A stretch of DNA of 64,000 nt from Bacteroidales bacterium (lineage in GTDB: Bacteria; Bacteroidota; Bacteroidia; Bacteroidales; UBA3663), in NCBI GenBank assembly GCA_017449065.1, contig JAFSKF010000040.1, positions 1-64,000 of the forward strand, in the 5' to 3' direction. Position numbers and translations under genes: made by a program. Each line of letters starts with the position of its first letter. Position 1 is the stretch's first letter. Positions 51,683 to 62,738 of this stretch are shown in pieces. The notes below the pieces were generated by a model. The model did no database searches and had not been told where the DNA came from. It saw nothing but the letters and a program-made list of their open reading frames with translations.

Positions 51683-53614
51683 TTATGCCAGTTCTTCCAA
51701 TTGTTCGGAAGCATTCATCCAGTTTTCGCTGGCTTGGTCGATTTTTTTCTTGAGTTCAGCGTGTCGGATGTAAAGTTGTTGGTCTTGACTGCCTTTGGGA
51801 GTTGTCATCTTTTCTTCAACTTCAGCAAGTTCCGCTTCCAAGGAAGCAATCTCTTCTTCTGTCTGCTTTACAATCTTTTCAAGTTTGGAACGTTGCTGTT
51901 TGATGGCTTTTTGTTCTTCGAAACTGAGTTGGGAGTCGCTTTTTGCAGGAACCTGAGGCTTTTCTGCGCTTGTTTGTGGCTTATCCTTGAATTCGAGCAT
52001 CTGAAGAGAATCCATTTGCTTTTTTTGCAGGTATTCGAAGATTCCGCCCAGATGCTCACGCACTTGTCCGTGTCCGAATTCATAGACTTTCGTTATGATT
52101 CCATCCAGAAAATCACGGTCGTGGGATACGACAATTACAGTTCCGTCAAAAGCTTGAATGGCTTTTTTCAGTACATCTTTTGATGCCATATCCAGATGGT
52201 TGGTAGGTTCGTCAAGGATCAGCAGGTTGACAGGTTCCAGCAGTAAACGGATCATGGCCAATCGGCTCCGTTCTCCTCCGGAAAGTACTTTAACAGGCTT
52301 ATCAGAAGCCTCACCGCCAAACATGAATGCACCGAGAATATCTCGGATTTTAGTGCGGATTTCTCCCACGGCTACGCGGTCGATGGTATCGAAAACCGTA
52401 AGATTCTCATCCAGAAGCTGTGCCTGATTCTGTGCAAAATAGCCGATTTTTACGCCATAGCCAACCTTGAGTTCTCCTTCAAAAGGGATTTGTCCCATTA
52501 TGCATTTGACCAATGTAGATTTTCCTTCTCCATTACGACCTACAAAAGCCACTTTTTCTCCTCGTTTGATAGTGAGTTCAACGTGGTCGAATACGACATG
52601 ATCGTAGGCTTTACGTACATCGTGACAAATTACAGGATAGTCTCCGGAACGTTGTGCAGGGGGAAATTTCAGATTCAAATGAGAATTATCAACTTCGTCG
52701 ATTTCGATTGGGACGATCTTTTCGAGTTGCTTGATGCGGCTTTGCACTTGGATGGCCTTCGTCGCCTGATAGCGGAAACGCTCGATAAATGCTTCCGATT
52801 CCTGAATCATCTTCTGTTGATTCTCGTAAGCACGGCGCTGTTGTTCGATATGTTCTGCATGCAATACTACATATTTCGAATAGTTGACGTTGTAGTCGTA
52901 AATTCTTCCACAGGAGATTTCGATGGTTCGGGTTGTTACATTATCAAGAAAGGTACGGTCGTGGCTAATAAGCAGCAAAGTGCTTTTGCCATTAGTCAGA
53001 AACCTCTCTAACCACTGAATAGACTCGATGTCCAAGTGGTTCGTCGGTTCGTCGAGTAACAATACGTCCGGATGCTGAAGCAGAATCTTCGCCAGTTCAA
53101 TTCGCATTCGCCAACCGCCGGAGAACTCACTTGTCGGACGATCCAGATCTTTCCGTTCGAAACCGAGACCCAGAAGTGTCCGTTCTATTTCTGCTTCGCG
53201 ATTAGTACTGTTGATAACTGTAAGCTGCTCGTTCAGTTCGGTCATTTTCTCAATCAGAAACTGATATCTTTCGCTTTCATAGTCAGAGCGATCTGCCAAT
53301 TCCTGATTCAGTCGGGCCAGTTGTGCTTCCATCTGCATGGTGCCAGCAAACGCTTTTTCCGTCTCCTGCCGCACTGTCATGCTGTCCGACAGGATCATCA
53401 CCTGTGGCAAATAGCCGATGGTGAGATCTTTGGGCTTGCCGATGTTTCCGCGAGTAGGCTGTTGAATGCCGGCAATGATTTTCAACATAGTGCTTTTGCC
53501 GGCACCGTTCTTACCAACCAACGCAATTCTGTCGTGGCGGTTTATTACGTAATTGACATCGGTGAAGAGTGGTTTGACACCAAACTCCACCGATAGGTTT
53601 TCGATTGAGATCAT
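51683..53614 (-). CDS. ABC-F family ATPase
   Basis: A cytoplasmic, soluble protein with two ABC domains. Domain 1 has GKNGAGKSTMLKI, FSGGWRMRIELAKIL and LLLDEPTNHLDIESI. Domain 2 has GRNGEGKSTLVKCI, LSGGERSRLAMIRLL and LLILDEPTNHLDMAS. They are joined by a charged linker (P-site tRNA interaction motif region). The C-terminal ~110 residues are a coiled coil (AIKQQRSKLEKIVKQTEEEI). ABC-F proteins act on ribosomes. This one resembles the Uup/YdiF housekeeping types more than antibiotic-resistance ones. It starts four bases after the rho stop. Confidence 0.92.
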   Translation of the reverse strand: MISIENLSVEFGVKPLFTDVNYVINRHDRIALVGKNGAGKSTMLKIIAGIQQPTRGNIGKPKDLTIGYLPQVMILSDSMTVRQETEKAFAGTMQMEAQLARLNQELADRSDYESERYQFLIEKMTELNEQLTVINSTNREAEIERTLLGLGFERKDLDRPTSEFSGGWRMRIELAKILLQHPDVLLLDEPTNHLDIESIQWLERFLTNGKSTLLLISHDRTFLDNVTTRTIEISCGRIYDYNVNYSKYVVLHAEHIEQQRRAYENQQKMIQESEAFIERFRYQATKAIQVQSRIKQLEKIVPIEIDEVDNSHLNLKFPPAQRSGDYPVICHDVRKAYDHVVFDHVELTIKRGEKVAFVGRNGEGKSTLVKCIMGQIPFEGELKVGYGVKIGYFAQNQAQLLDENLTVFDTIDRVAVGEIRTKIRDILGAFMFGGEASDKPVKVLSGGERSRLAMIRLLLEPVNLLILDEPTNHLDMASKDVLKKAIQAFDGTVIVVSHDRDFLDGIITKVYEFGHGQVREHLGGIFEYLQKKQMDSLQMLEFKDKPQTSAEKPQVPAKSDSQLSFEEQKAIKQQRSKLEKIVKQTEEEIASLEAELAEVEEKMTTPKGSQDQQLYIRHAELKKKIDQASENWMNASEQLEELA

Positions 53615-53617
53615 TGA

Positions 53618-55384
53618 TTATTTCTGCATAGCAGACATGAGGAGTTCCTCGTTGTTGCTTGTGTTCTGAATGAGTTTCTGAAGTTCTTCCATCGCCTCCA
53701 CAGGCATGTGTTCCGACAAATGACGACGGAGAATCCACATGCGGCGTAGAACGGTATCGTCCAACAACAGGTCGTCGCGACGGGTTGAAGAGGCGAGAAG
53801 ATCGACTGCCGGGAAGACGCGTTTGTTGGCAATCTTTCGGTCAAGCACGAGTTCCATGTTACCGGTTCCCTTGAATTCTTCGAAGATGACTTCATCCATT
53901 TTGCTGCCGGTTTCAATCAAGGCTGTAGCAATGATGGTGAGAGAACCTCCGCCTTCGATATTTCGCGCTGCACCAAAGAAACGCTTAGGCTTTTGCAATG
54001 CGTTGGCTTCCACACCGCCCGAAAGAACTTTTCCGCTTGAAGGAGAGACGGTATTGTAAGCGCGGGCAAGTCGGGTAATGGAATCAAGCAGAATCACGAC
54101 ATCGTGTCCGCACTCTGTCAGACGTTTGGCTTTTTCAATTACCATATCGGCGACTTTTACATGGCGGTCAGCAGGCTCGTCGAAGGTGGAAGCTATCACT
54201 TCTGCGTTTACACTGCGCTGCATGTCGGTTACTTCTTCGGGTCGTTCGTCTATCAGCAGAATAATCATGTAAACCTCGGGATGATTGAATGCGATAGCAT
54301 TGGCAATTTCCTTGAGTAGAACGGTTTTGCCTGCTTTTGGAGGAGCTACAATCAAGGCTCGTTGACCTTTGCCGATTGGGGCAAACATATCAATCACACG
54401 ACAGGAGTCGCTGTCGTTGTGTCCCTTGCAGAGTTTGAACTTTTCGTTAGGGAATAAGGGCGTAAGATGCTCGAAAGGCACACGGTTACGAGCGAATTCA
54501 GCATCGCGGCCATTTATGGTCTCTATGCCAATTAGGGGATAATTGTGCTCACCTTCGTGAGGGGGACGAATCGGTCCTTCTACCACGTCACCCTGTTTCA
54601 GGTTGTTCTGTTTAATAAGTTGTTGGGAAACGAAAATGTCGTCCGGCGATGAAAAATAATTATAGTCGGCAGAACGGAGGAATCCGAAACCATCCGGCAT
54701 CAGTTCCAATACTCCGGAACCTTGTAATATCCCTTCAAATTCATCTCGAGGTACTCCCACTTCGGGAAGCTTTTCTTCTTTAGGTAATTCCGGTTTGGGT
54801 GGCTCTTGCTTGATTCTATCTTGTTTGTTTTCCCTTTGTTTGGCAATATTGGCTTTCTGCTTCTGTTTGTTCTTTTTTCGGTTGTTGCTGTGACCACCAC
54901 CAAAGAAGTCTCCGAAAGCATTTTTGTTTTGTTCAAGCAGTTCCTGAACATCGTTGCTATCCAACTCCTGGGGCATATTAGCATAATCCTCGCTTTCTTC
55001 CGGAAAGTCGATTTCGTTCTCATCATATTGTGGACCAGCTTCTTCAGGAAAGTCGGATTGTGGCATTAATTCCTGATAATATTCTTGTGTCGGTTCCGGA
55101 ATTATTTCATCCTTAGAATCAGAATTCGACGGTTCTGTCGTCTCCGGTTTCTTCTCCAAACATTCTTCAAGTTTACTAAGGGCGTTTTCAGCATTGATGA
55201 CCGCTGCAGATTTGCGTCCCCGCTTACGCTCCTTGATAAGTTCTTCGCTCTCATTCACCGCATACAACAAGTTTTCTACTGCTTGTTCACGAGACTCGGC
55301 GTTCCGTATATCCACTTCCAAATCTTGAGCTAATTGCACAAGCTCACTATCGTTTAAACGATTGATGTCTTCAAATTTGTACAT
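53618..55384 (-). CDS. rho: Transcription termination factor Rho with disordered insert
   Basis: Rho is a hexameric RNA helicase that ends transcription. The first ~50 residues are the Rho N domain ([19 protein letters not shown]). Residues ~65-205 are a low-complexity insert, acidic then basic and rich in Glu, Pro, Asn, Gln and Lys ([16 protein letters not shown]). The RNA-binding CSD follows ([20 protein letters not shown]), then the ATPase with [28 protein letters not shown] and the Q/R loops ([20 protein letters not shown]). A long disordered insert is characteristic of Bacteroidetes Rho and in Bacteroides is reported to support phase separation. Catalytic residues are intact. Confidence 0.96.
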   Translation of the reverse strand: MYKFEDINRLNDSELVQLAQDLEVDIRNAESREQAVENLLYAVNESEELIKERKRGRKSAAVINAENALSKLEECLEKKPETTEPSNSDSKDEIIPEPTQEYYQELMPQSDFPEEAGPQYDENEIDFPEESEDYANMPQELDSNDVQELLEQNKNAFGDFFGGGHSNNRKKNKQKQKANIAKQRENKQDRIKQEPPKPELPKEEKLPEVGVPRDEFEGILQGSGVLELMPDGFGFLRSADYNYFSSPDDIFVSQQLIKQNNLKQGDVVEGPIRPPHEGEHNYPLIGIETINGRDAEFARNRVPFEHLTPLFPNEKFKLCKGHNDSDSCRVIDMFAPIGKGQRALIVAPPKAGKTVLLKEIANAIAFNHPEVYMIILLIDERPEEVTDMQRSVNAEVIASTFDEPADRHVKVADMVIEKAKRLTECGHDVVILLDSITRLARAYNTVSPSSGKVLSGGVEANALQKPKRFFGAARNIEGGGSLTIIATALIETGSKMDEVIFEEFKGTGNMELVLDRKIANKRVFPAVDLLASSTRRDDLLLDDTVLRRMWILRRHLSEHMPVEAMEELQKLIQNTSNNEELLMSAMQK

Positions 55385-55451
55385 AATAAAAAATAGAGGG
55401 GAATACGTCTTAGTCGATGGTACTATTGATAAAATGACTAAAACGCGGTTG

Positions 55452-55459
55452 CAAAGGTA
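55452..55459 (-). promoter_or_regulatory. rho promoter -7 box
   Basis: TACCTTTG on the minus strand at 55459-55452, 68 bases before the rho ATG. The region between the tamB stop and rho (55385-55534) holds nothing else that I recognise. Confidence 0.55.
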
Positions 55460-55534
55460 TAAATAAATTGAGAAAAAACAAAGAAAAGCAATTGAAAATT
55501 ATTAAACAAGCCCCAAATATGCGTTTTTTGCTAT

Positions 55535-58500
55535 TTAGTGTTGTCGTTTTAGAAGATCTTTGAGATTCTGGAAGTCTTTTCTCAGAATAATACCGATACC
55601 TTGTGTTGTGAGAGCATTGTTAATCGAATAGTCGCGTTCGTTGTAATGGCTATAGGCCTTTGCGCGTACGGTTCCGGATGTATTGATCAGAAATTCCACA
55701 TCGAAATCCCCGATAAAGGACGTGTTTGTGTTGTTCATGCCGATACGGTTAGCTGGGTCGCGATACCCGAGGTTCCCGTTCAGCAGCAAACGGTCGTTCA
55801 ATAAGCGGGTGGAAACGGAAAAATCCATTTCCATATCCGAGAAATCTCCTTTGTCGCTCCTAAAATTCGTTCCCAAAGTGAAGTTGTCGCTCATGTGTCC
55901 CAACAGGTTGTTTAACTGCGAGGTAAGTGATGAACTGGCAAACGATGTCAGTTCCGAACCTGTTTGTCTTTGTGAGGTAGAAGCATATTCGGGGGTATAG
56001 AATTTCGAGAAGAGTAGCAAATAGAATACTTCTCGATTCAGCATTTCTTGTGTACCGATGATATTGTGAACTAAAGCTTGCACATCGTCGGAAGCGTTTT
56101 TCACTTCCAGGTCGAAGGCAATCTGAGGTGCAGTAATTTGTCCGGTCACTTTCAATTTACAATCTACAGGTAACGAGGTGCGACTCAAGCTTGCTAATGA
56201 TGCAAAGCTTTCGTCAAGGTCTCGCAAATTAGCCGATGGAATACTATAGACGGCATCCAGATTTAGGCCTGCTTCACTCGGTAGTCCTGTAAAAGTTACC
56301 CGGCTGCCATCTTGTAATTGGAAAGCTTTCGTCATTAGGTCTCCACGCATATTGATTGTATATGACCCATGACTTATGTCGTAGTTTCCCGTAAGCGTAA
56401 TTTCATGATAAGGGTCATAATGCAGCGAAAGATCTCCGTTTCCTCTGCAAGTTAGACGGTCTTCCGCCAACGGATCCATCTGCACATAAACCAGACAGCG
56501 GTCATTGGCATGAATCAACAGGTCTGCCTCCACAAAAATCGGTTCTGACTTCCTTATATTATCATTGGTTCGTGTGCGTGTATAGGCTCGATCAGCTTCT
56601 TCAGTTTCCAACACAACCTGTTTGTCGCGGAAGGTTAGGAAATTGTAACTGTTGTCCGAAAAACTTTCCTCACCTGGCGAGAGGTTAAAGACCGACTTGC
56701 CAGCCGTTGACATTTGTGCGCTGATCCGATGATGTGAATAAGTCCCGTGCATCTGACATCGCCCCGTTGCCCACAATCGTCCCCAGTAGATTTCGTTGTA
56801 TTCCTGTTTCGGATGGTCAAAGATCAGGAATCCGTCTTGGTTTTCAGGTATATCTATATCTACACCATACTCCATATTGTGCAGATGTTTGTGGTTCAGA
56901 TCAAGAGACAGATAGGCCAATTGCCCGTTGGCGTCATATATTTTGGCGTTGTTCAGTCCGATATAACCATCAGATAGATTTTCCCCATGAATCATGTGTA
57001 GAGTGTCATTTAATGTAAATCTGCCACCCAGTAGGTCGTAGGTGAAATTCACATTGTTCAACATCGGATGTCCGGTCAGACTCAACGAATCGCAGTCTCC
57101 GAACAGGTGAATGTCACCTGTTGCCTGTCCGTGCATGTCTTGTAAGATGCCACCTAACCAATAATCCAGAAAATCAATGTTTAACGAATCAGTTTGAAAG
57201 AGCAGGTCCAAGCTGTCCCGTTTTCCCATTTGCACCCAGCCGGAGGTGTGAGAAGTATGTGCTTCATCCGAAAAAATGTCTGCATCCAGGTCAATCCGAC
57301 TGTTCTCGAAATCGTAGAAACAGCTGAAAGAGCAGTTGCCCAATACATCGTCGATATAACTGAACTGGTCAAAATACAGGTCTTGCGTGGCCAAATGGAA
57401 AACCGAGTCCGAGGATATGTTGACCGTTCCCGTAGCATAACCTCCGAAATTGAGGTACCCTTTTTGAAGCATATCGAAGAGAAAGTCTGTTTTGAAGTGC
57501 TCAAAATCAGCAATTAGGTACAGAGGTCCGTTATCGCTTATCTCGCCAGAGAGGGCAAACTTTTGGTCTCGGTCCTGAATCTGCAGATTATCCAGCACGA
57601 AGCGGCCCTTGTGGGTCTGAATAATCGAAGCCTCGGAAAAAGTATATTCGCGATTGTCGATGTTCAAAGAAGAGGGTTCAAGTTCTAACGTCAACGGATT
57701 CCAATCGACTTTCGAATTCATGCGTGTTGCCAGATAATGTTTAGGCGTTTTACACTCGAACATCAGTTTGGTCCGTAGCATTTCAGGAATGGGAAGATAC
57801 TCTTGTGTATTACCTTCGGCCGTAAGATGCAGGGTCATTTGATTGTCGTTGCTCACCAGTTTTGGTGCATTTAGTTCTGCTTGCAAATGATCGGAAACGG
57901 AATCCCATTCTGCGACAAACGTTGCGCCTTCTGCCAGTTCGATCGGTAGGGAAAATAATTTGGCAAGGCGATGGTTCTCTGGCATAAGACCTAATGCGGC
58001 AGTGGGAGTGACAACCATATTGAGTATGGGCGAGTTTAGGATTCCCACCATGGAACCCGATTCCGGAACGATCTTTGCGAAAATTGGGTCAAAGAATACG
58101 GTGTCTTGAGGTCCTTTAATACAGAGTGAGTCTATACGAACCGTTCCGATGGGAACTTTCGACAGATCGTATCGGGTATATTCTTTCTCATGTTTCCTGA
58201 ACAAGGATGTGGGAATGCGGATATCACCTTCTGTTGTTCCAGAAAACTCCAGATGTTGAAAGTTTTTGAGGTGGGTCAACTGCATCTGATAAAGGTCTGC
58301 ACGATGTACCTTGGCGTCATACTTCAAGTCGATGTGCGATCGGCTCAGTCCTGTGTTTGCCTTACCGTTCAGGGAGCAGGTCGGAGTCTTTAGTCCAAAA
58401 TATCCGTCTAAGGTTGATTCGTCGTAATTTCCGTCATCCCAATGCAAATCGCTGTCAAAAGTTGACTCCAGTTTGCCATGTGTGCCCAGTTTGCCGGAAA

Positions 58501-59569
58501 AAGACATTTTTTTGAGCGTGGAAATTTCCGCGTGTCCTTGCCAGTTTACTGTTTCTACGTATGAAAGTAGATCCGTTATATTTACGGGTAGGGGCAATCG
58601 TAGGTCTTTTTTTACTTTTCCCAAAGTCTCACGACCGAAGAAACTTGGCAAGAAGTCAGCCGCCAGATGTAGGGAATCCGGTTGTGAGATTCTGCCATTC
58701 AAGGTAGCACTTCCCAGAATGTCTCCCCAACCGGCACTCTTTATATTGAACCTCTTCAAGCCGATGGAAACAGAGTCTCCTATCATTCGACAAGATCCGT
58801 TTCCCTCCAAAAAGCCTTGCGAAACTTCGTCTATCGGATGGCTCATTCTCATGCGGACATCTTTCACATAAATGCCTTCACCTGCCATTTCACAAAGTCC
58901 CTGCAATGATTCCAAGTTCGTTCCGCGACGTTCTCGCAACGAAAGGCGTTTCAGTTTGGCACTCAAACCGGTAATATGTGAAATCTCTACCGAAAGCGAG
59001 GCGCTTATATCATGAAAACAAAGGTGGTTCGGGTCAGGCAGTCCGGCTTCTTCATTTCTGGGTTGGTCCCAAATGTCGTAAGTTACAGTTCCTCGGCGCA
59101 AGAACAGGGCATGCAGACTCGCATCATTGATGAAATGACGTTGGTTGTCAGCCTGTAAAGGAGCCAGCGCTTCAATCAGGAATTCATAATTGGGAGTCGC
59201 GCCGATAGAGTCTTTTCGGATATACAAGCCGAAATCAATCAGCTGGATAGTATTCAGAACCAGTTTTTGTCGGATGAGGGGAACTAACTCATAGCCGATC
59301 ATAACCCGTCGGGCGTGAAACAAAGTATCGTCCCGTTGGTCGAAAACAACCAGATCATTCAAAGCCACCTGATTGAGCCAGGTAATCTCCACCTGTTCAA
59401 CTTCTACTTTGGCATTCAGTTTCCGGCTCAGTCGCTCAATCAGTTGTTCTTCTGTCGCTTTTCCTGCCAAGTTGAAATGGGTCGCCACGTAGAGGGAGAT
59501 ACCCCCCAGCACAATGAGAAAAATCATTGTGTGAAGCAGGAATTTTATAAACGACAATAATCTGTGCAC
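55535..59569 (-). CDS. tamB: TamB-like translocation/assembly module protein
   Basis: A 1344-residue envelope protein of the AsmA/TamB group. One N-terminal membrane helix (FLLHTMIFLIVLGGISLYVA) anchors it in the inner membrane. The long periplasmic part is rich in short beta strands predicted to form a lipid-carrying groove. The C-terminal ~350 residues match the DUF490/TamB domain (GNYDISHGSYTINMRGDLM, AQIAFDLEVKNASDDVQALV-like, FGGYATGTVNI earlier). Such proteins move phospholipids to the outer membrane or help barrel-protein insertion. No tamA lies beside it. It follows the NamZ-like gene by 33 bases on the same strand. Confidence 0.9.
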   Translation of the reverse strand: MHRLLSFIKFLLHTMIFLIVLGGISLYVATHFNLAGKATEEQLIERLSRKLNAKVEVEQVEITWLNQVALNDLVVFDQRDDTLFHARRVMIGYELVPLIRQKLVLNTIQLIDFGLYIRKDSIGATPNYEFLIEALAPLQADNQRHFINDASLHALFLRRGTVTYDIWDQPRNEEAGLPDPNHLCFHDISASLSVEISHITGLSAKLKRLSLRERRGTNLESLQGLCEMAGEGIYVKDVRMRMSHPIDEVSQGFLEGNGSCRMIGDSVSIGLKRFNIKSAGWGDILGSATLNGRISQPDSLHLAADFLPSFFGRETLGKVKKDLRLPLPVNITDLLSYVETVNWQGHAEISTLKKMSFSGKLGTHGKLESTFDSDLHWDDGNYDESTLDGYFGLKTPTCSLNGKANTGLSRSHIDLKYDAKVHRADLYQMQLTHLKNFQHLEFSGTTEGDIRIPTSLFRKHEKEYTRYDLSKVPIGTVRIDSLCIKGPQDTVFFDPIFAKIVPESGSMVGILNSPILNMVVTPTAALGLMPENHRLAKLFSLPIELAEGATFVAEWDSVSDHLQAELNAPKLVSNDNQMTLHLTAEGNTQEYLPIPEMLRTKLMFECKTPKHYLATRMNSKVDWNPLTLELEPSSLNIDNREYTFSEASIIQTHKGRFVLDNLQIQDRDQKFALSGEISDNGPLYLIADFEHFKTDFLFDMLQKGYLNFGGYATGTVNISSDSVFHLATQDLYFDQFSYIDDVLGNCSFSCFYDFENSRIDLDADIFSDEAHTSHTSGWVQMGKRDSLDLLFQTDSLNIDFLDYWLGGILQDMHGQATGDIHLFGDCDSLSLTGHPMLNNVNFTYDLLGGRFTLNDTLHMIHGENLSDGYIGLNNAKIYDANGQLAYLSLDLNHKHLHNMEYGVDIDIPENQDGFLIFDHPKQEYNEIYWGRLWATGRCQMHGTYSHHRISAQMSTAGKSVFNLSPGEESFSDNSYNFLTFRDKQVVLETEEADRAYTRTRTNDNIRKSEPIFVEADLLIHANDRCLVYVQMDPLAEDRLTCRGNGDLSLHYDPYHEITLTGNYDISHGSYTINMRGDLMTKAFQLQDGSRVTFTGLPSEAGLNLDAVYSIPSANLRDLDESFASLASLSRTSLPVDCKLKVTGQITAPQIAFDLEVKNASDDVQALVHNIIGTQEMLNREVFYLLLFSKFYTPEYASTSQRQTGSELTSFASSSLTSQLNNLLGHMSDNFTLGTNFRSDKGDFSDMEMDFSVSTRLLNDRLLLNGNLGYRDPANRIGMNNTNTSFIGDFDVEFLINTSGTVRAKAYSHYNERDYSINNALTTQGIGIILRKDFQNLKDLLKRQH

Positions 59570-59602
59570 TTACATTTCTATTTTCGTGAGTTCAAACGGG
59601 GG

Positions 59603-60769
59603 TTACCGGTATAGAAGATACTTGCTCCTCATCTTCCGATAGTTTTCAAGTTCCGGTTGCCAAGATGCCCGGATTGCTGCCGCTGTTTTTCCGTCGGTAA
59701 TCATCAGCCGTAGCTGATCGTTTCCCGCCAAACGGTCGAAGAATGTCTTTTGTTTGATGCAGGCAGGTCCAAGTTGGCTGATGCATTGCATGAGCCAATC
59801 GAGATGAAATCCTTTGGGAACATCGGCTTCTCTCAAATCATATCCATGACAAAGCGTGTTCATTTGGAGCGGATTGGTGGCAGCCGCACATGATTTCGGT
59901 GTAAATCGGAAATCGCCTTTTAGACGGGGATGTCCGATTACCTCAAAAGGCCAATCCGTACCTCGTCCTACGCTGATATCAGTAGCCTCGAACAGGCATA
60001 AACTGGCGTAAAGCCGGATGGCATGGTCGGTACGCAAATTAGGAGAGGGAGCTACAGGTAACGAATAAGACTGACCTCTTTGCCAGCCGGAGCAGGGAAT
60101 CACGGTCAATTTTGGCTTTTGTGCCCCAATCCAACCTTCTCCGATCATCATTTGCGCCATCTCACCCAGTGTGCATCCATGCATCAGAGGTACCTCAATC
60201 ATGCCGACAAACGATTGGAAGGCAGATTTGAGCATTGGGCCGTCGATGGTATCGTTCGGATTGGGTCTGTCGAGTAACAACACTTCTTTCTGCTGCTCAC
60301 CACAGGCTTCCAGCAGATATTTCAGCGTCGATAGGTAGGTGTAGAATCTGCAGCCTACATCCTGAATATCGAAGACTACAATATCAACCTCTTTCAGCCA
60401 TTCGGCTTGCGGTTTCTTATTTTTTCCGTATAAGGAATAGACAATCAGGTTTTTCTTCTTTTCGTAATGGGTGTCTCCAATAGGATCGCCTGCGCTCACC
60501 AATCCCTGCAAACCGTGTTCCGGAGCCATCAGAAAACGTACGTCAATATCCAAATTGATGAGCGAATCGACCAGCGAAGTCAGTTCTCCCTGCCGGTTCC
60601 TGACCACCGAGGTCTGGTTGACCAGCATGGCAACTTTCTTGTCTTTCAATAATGGGAGATAGCATTCTGTCTGATCGGCGCCGGTCAGTACGTTTTGAGC
60701 ACCGGAAGGCATAGCGTTAGACAAAAACACAACAAAAATAGCCAAAAAAAATGAAAAAATAGGTTTCAT
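59603..60769 (-). CDS. NamZ-like exo-beta-N-acetylmuramidase (DUF1343)
   Basis: Members of this family (NamZ, GH171) release N-acetylmuramic acid from peptidoglycan fragments. A signal peptide (FSFFLAIFVVFLSNAMPSGA) precedes the mature protein. Family motifs are APEHGLQG (with the proposed catalytic Glu), FDIQDVGCRFYTYLSTLKYL, LLDRPNPNDTIDGPML and FEATDISVGRGTDWPFEVIG. Length 388 is normal. It is placed upstream of tamB. The divergent promoter region is 60770-60867. Confidence 0.9.
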   Translation of the reverse strand: MKPIFSFFLAIFVVFLSNAMPSGAQNVLTGADQTECYLPLLKDKKVAMLVNQTSVVRNRQGELTSLVDSLINLDIDVRFLMAPEHGLQGLVSAGDPIGDTHYEKKKNLIVYSLYGKNKKPQAEWLKEVDIVVFDIQDVGCRFYTYLSTLKYLLEACGEQQKEVLLLDRPNPNDTIDGPMLKSAFQSFVGMIEVPLMHGCTLGEMAQMMIGEGWIGAQKPKLTVIPCSGWQRGQSYSLPVAPSPNLRTDHAIRLYASLCLFEATDISVGRGTDWPFEVIGHPRLKGDFRFTPKSCAAATNPLQMNTLCHGYDLREADVPKGFHLDWLMQCISQLGPACIKQKTFFDRLAGNDQLRLMITDGKTAAAIRASWQPELENYRKMRSKYLLYR

Positions 60770-60794
60770 TGTACCAAAATACGAAAAAAAATGC

Positions 60795-60802
60795 TATATT
60801 TG
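60795..60802 (+). promoter_or_regulatory. Promoter -7 box of the HD-domain gene and dnaJ
   Basis: TATATTTG at 60795-60802, 66 bases before the ATG at 60868. The -33 region holds AAAATACGAAA without a clear TTTG. Confidence 0.5.
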
Positions 60803-60867
60803 CGCCGCAAAGTAAATAAAAAAAAACGAAACTGCAAAATTTATTTTGTAAAATTTAGGCAAAAATA

Positions 60868-61434
60868 ATGAATGCGCTCAATATACTTCTCCATTTTTAT
60901 CCCGACGACACTCCTTTGCGTCGCCTGCTGATTCTGCATAGTACACAGGTTCGCGACAAAGCAATGGCAATTCTGGGAAATCCAGGACTGAAAGAAGTGG
61001 AGCTCGATTTACAGTTGGTGAACGACGGCGCACTCTTGCATGATATCGGTATCGGTCGGTGCAATGCTCCAAGTATTTTTTGCGAGGGTGAAGCGAATTA
61101 TTTGCTTCATGGAACTATTGGAGCAGAGATGCTGCGTAGTTACGGGAAGGAGAACGGATTAGATATGGAGCCGTATGCACGGATATGTGAGCGGCATACC
61201 GGCACGGGGCTGACGGCCGACGATATCATCCGCCAGCAACTTCCGTTGGAGGTCAAAGATTATTGTCCTGAAACCCTTGAGGAAAAACTGGTATGCCTGG
61301 CAGACAAGTTTTATTCGAAATCTTCTCCGGAGAAGGAGAAACCTTTGGAGCATGTACGCAAGTCGGTATCGAAGTTCGGTGCTGACAGTTTGGCTCGATT
61401 TGACGATTTATGTACGATTTTTAAGATTGTATAA
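60868..61434 (+). CDS. HD-domain phosphohydrolase
   Basis: A 188-residue HDIG-type protein. The HD ligands are visible in [37 protein letters not shown] and [14 protein letters not shown], then [15 protein letters not shown] proteins hydrolyse phosphate esters of nucleotides or related compounds; the substrate here is unknown. It lies eight bases before dnaJ, so both are co-transcribed. Confidence 0.88.
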   Translation: MNALNILLHFYPDDTPLRRLLILHSTQVRDKAMAILGNPGLKEVELDLQLVNDGALLHDIGIGRCNAPSIFCEGEANYLLHGTIGAEMLRSYGKENGLDMEPYARICERHTGTGLTADDIIRQQLPLEVKDYCPETLEEKLVCLADKFYSKSSPEKEKPLEHVRKSVSKFGADSLARFDDLCTIFKIV

Positions 61435-61442
61435 GCATATTT

Positions 61443-62600
61443 ATGGCACAGAAACGTGATTATTATGAGGTGCTGGGGGTATCGAAAGAAGCCAGCATTG
61501 ATGAAATTAAGAAGGCTTATCGGAAGATGGCCATCCAATACCATCCGGACAGGCAGACAGGCAAGTCGGATGTAGAAAAGAAAGAAGCAGAGGAACGGTT
61601 TAAGGAAGTTGCTGAAGCCTATGAGGTGCTTAGCGATGCTCAGAAGCGTGCACGCTACGACCAGTTCGGATTCGAGGATCCGGGTATGGGAGGCTTCGGA
61701 GGTGCCGGTTTCAATCCTTTTGATATTTTCAATAGTTTCTTCGGAAGTAGTTCCAGCGGTTTTGGAGGATTCAGTTCGATGTTCGACGAAGACGACGAAG
61801 AAAGCTCTGTGTCTCGAGGTTCCAGCATACGCATTCGTGTGAAAGTGAATCTCTCAGATGTTATGAACGGAGTTGAGAAGCATCTGAAAATCAAGAAATA
61901 TGTTGCTTGCCCACATTGCAATGGTACGGGTGCCAAGGACGGTACAGAAATCGAGAACTGTAAAACTTGCGGCGGACGAGGAAGAGTTGTACGTAATGTG
62001 CGAACGATTTTTGGAATGGCACAAACTCAATCGTTGTGTCCTGATTGCGGCGGCACAGGCAAACGCATCAAAACCAAGTGTCAGCATTGCAACGGAGAGG
62101 GCGTAGTGATGGGCGAACAGACCGTAGATGTCAAGATTCCTGCCGGTGTGGCACAGGGTATGCAACTCAAGATGTCAGGTTACGGACATGCTGGAAGACG
62201 AGGAGGCGGAAATGGTGACCTGATGGTGATGATAGAGGAGGAGCCTCAGAACACGTTCATCCGTGAAGAAAACAACTTGATTTATGCATTGTTGCTCGAT
62301 TTCCCAACTGCCTGTCTGGGCGGAGAAGTAGAAATTCCGTTGGTGGAAGGTTCCTACAAGCTAAAGATTGATCCAGGCACACAGCCCAACACGCAAAAGC
62401 GTTTGTCCGGCAAAGGATTGCCATCCGTCAACCGTTATGGCAAAGGCGATCTGATTGTCAATATCGGGGTCTATGTTCCGGAAAAAATCGATAAGGACGA
62501 AAAACAGACGCTTGAGCAATTACGCGATCACAAGAACTTCCAGACTTCACCATCGTGCTTTGAGAAGTTCAAGCAGCGCATTCGTAATATTTTCCAGTAA
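61443..62600 (+). CDS. dnaJ: Co-chaperone DnaJ
   Basis: DnaJ stimulates DnaK ATPase and delivers unfolded clients. The J domain ([20 protein letters not shown], with HPD in YHPDRQTG) is followed by a Gly/Phe-rich linker ([14 protein letters not shown]), four CxxCxGxG zinc motifs ([32 protein letters not shown]), and the C-terminal substrate-binding domain ([15 protein letters not shown]). A short acidic segment ([10 protein letters not shown]) lies after the linker. Length 385 is normal. No grpE or dnaK lies in the window. Confidence 0.97.
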   Translation: MAQKRDYYEVLGVSKEASIDEIKKAYRKMAIQYHPDRQTGKSDVEKKEAEERFKEVAEAYEVLSDAQKRARYDQFGFEDPGMGGFGGAGFNPFDIFNSFFGSSSSGFGGFSSMFDEDDEESSVSRGSSIRIRVKVNLSDVMNGVEKHLKIKKYVACPHCNGTGAKDGTEIENCKTCGGRGRVVRNVRTIFGMAQTQSLCPDCGGTGKRIKTKCQHCNGEGVVMGEQTVDVKIPAGVAQGMQLKMSGYGHAGRRGGGNGDLMVMIEEEPQNTFIREENNLIYALLLDFPTACLGGEVEIPLVEGSYKLKIDPGTQPNTQKRLSGKGLPSVNRYGKGDLIVNIGVYVPEKIDKDEKQTLEQLRDHKNFQTSPSCFEKFKQRIRNIFQ

Positions 62601-62608
62601 AGAAGATG

Positions 62609-62656
62609 AGTAAAAGGGGAGAAATAGAGTAGTAACCCTGAATCTCCCTTTTTACT
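62609..62656 (+). terminator. Hairpin after dnaJ
   Basis: AGTAAAAGGGGAGA at 62609-62622 pairs with TCTCCCTTTTTACT at 62643-62656 with one wobble around a 20-base loop. Pyrimidine-rich sequence follows, including repeated TTTTACTACAC. It is a plausible but weak terminator. Confidence 0.45.
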
Positions 62657-62738
62657 ACACTAATACTACCTTTCTCTTCTATTTTACTACACTTTTCTTA
62701 AATCACCATCCATAAACCAAGTATTTACCAACTATTTT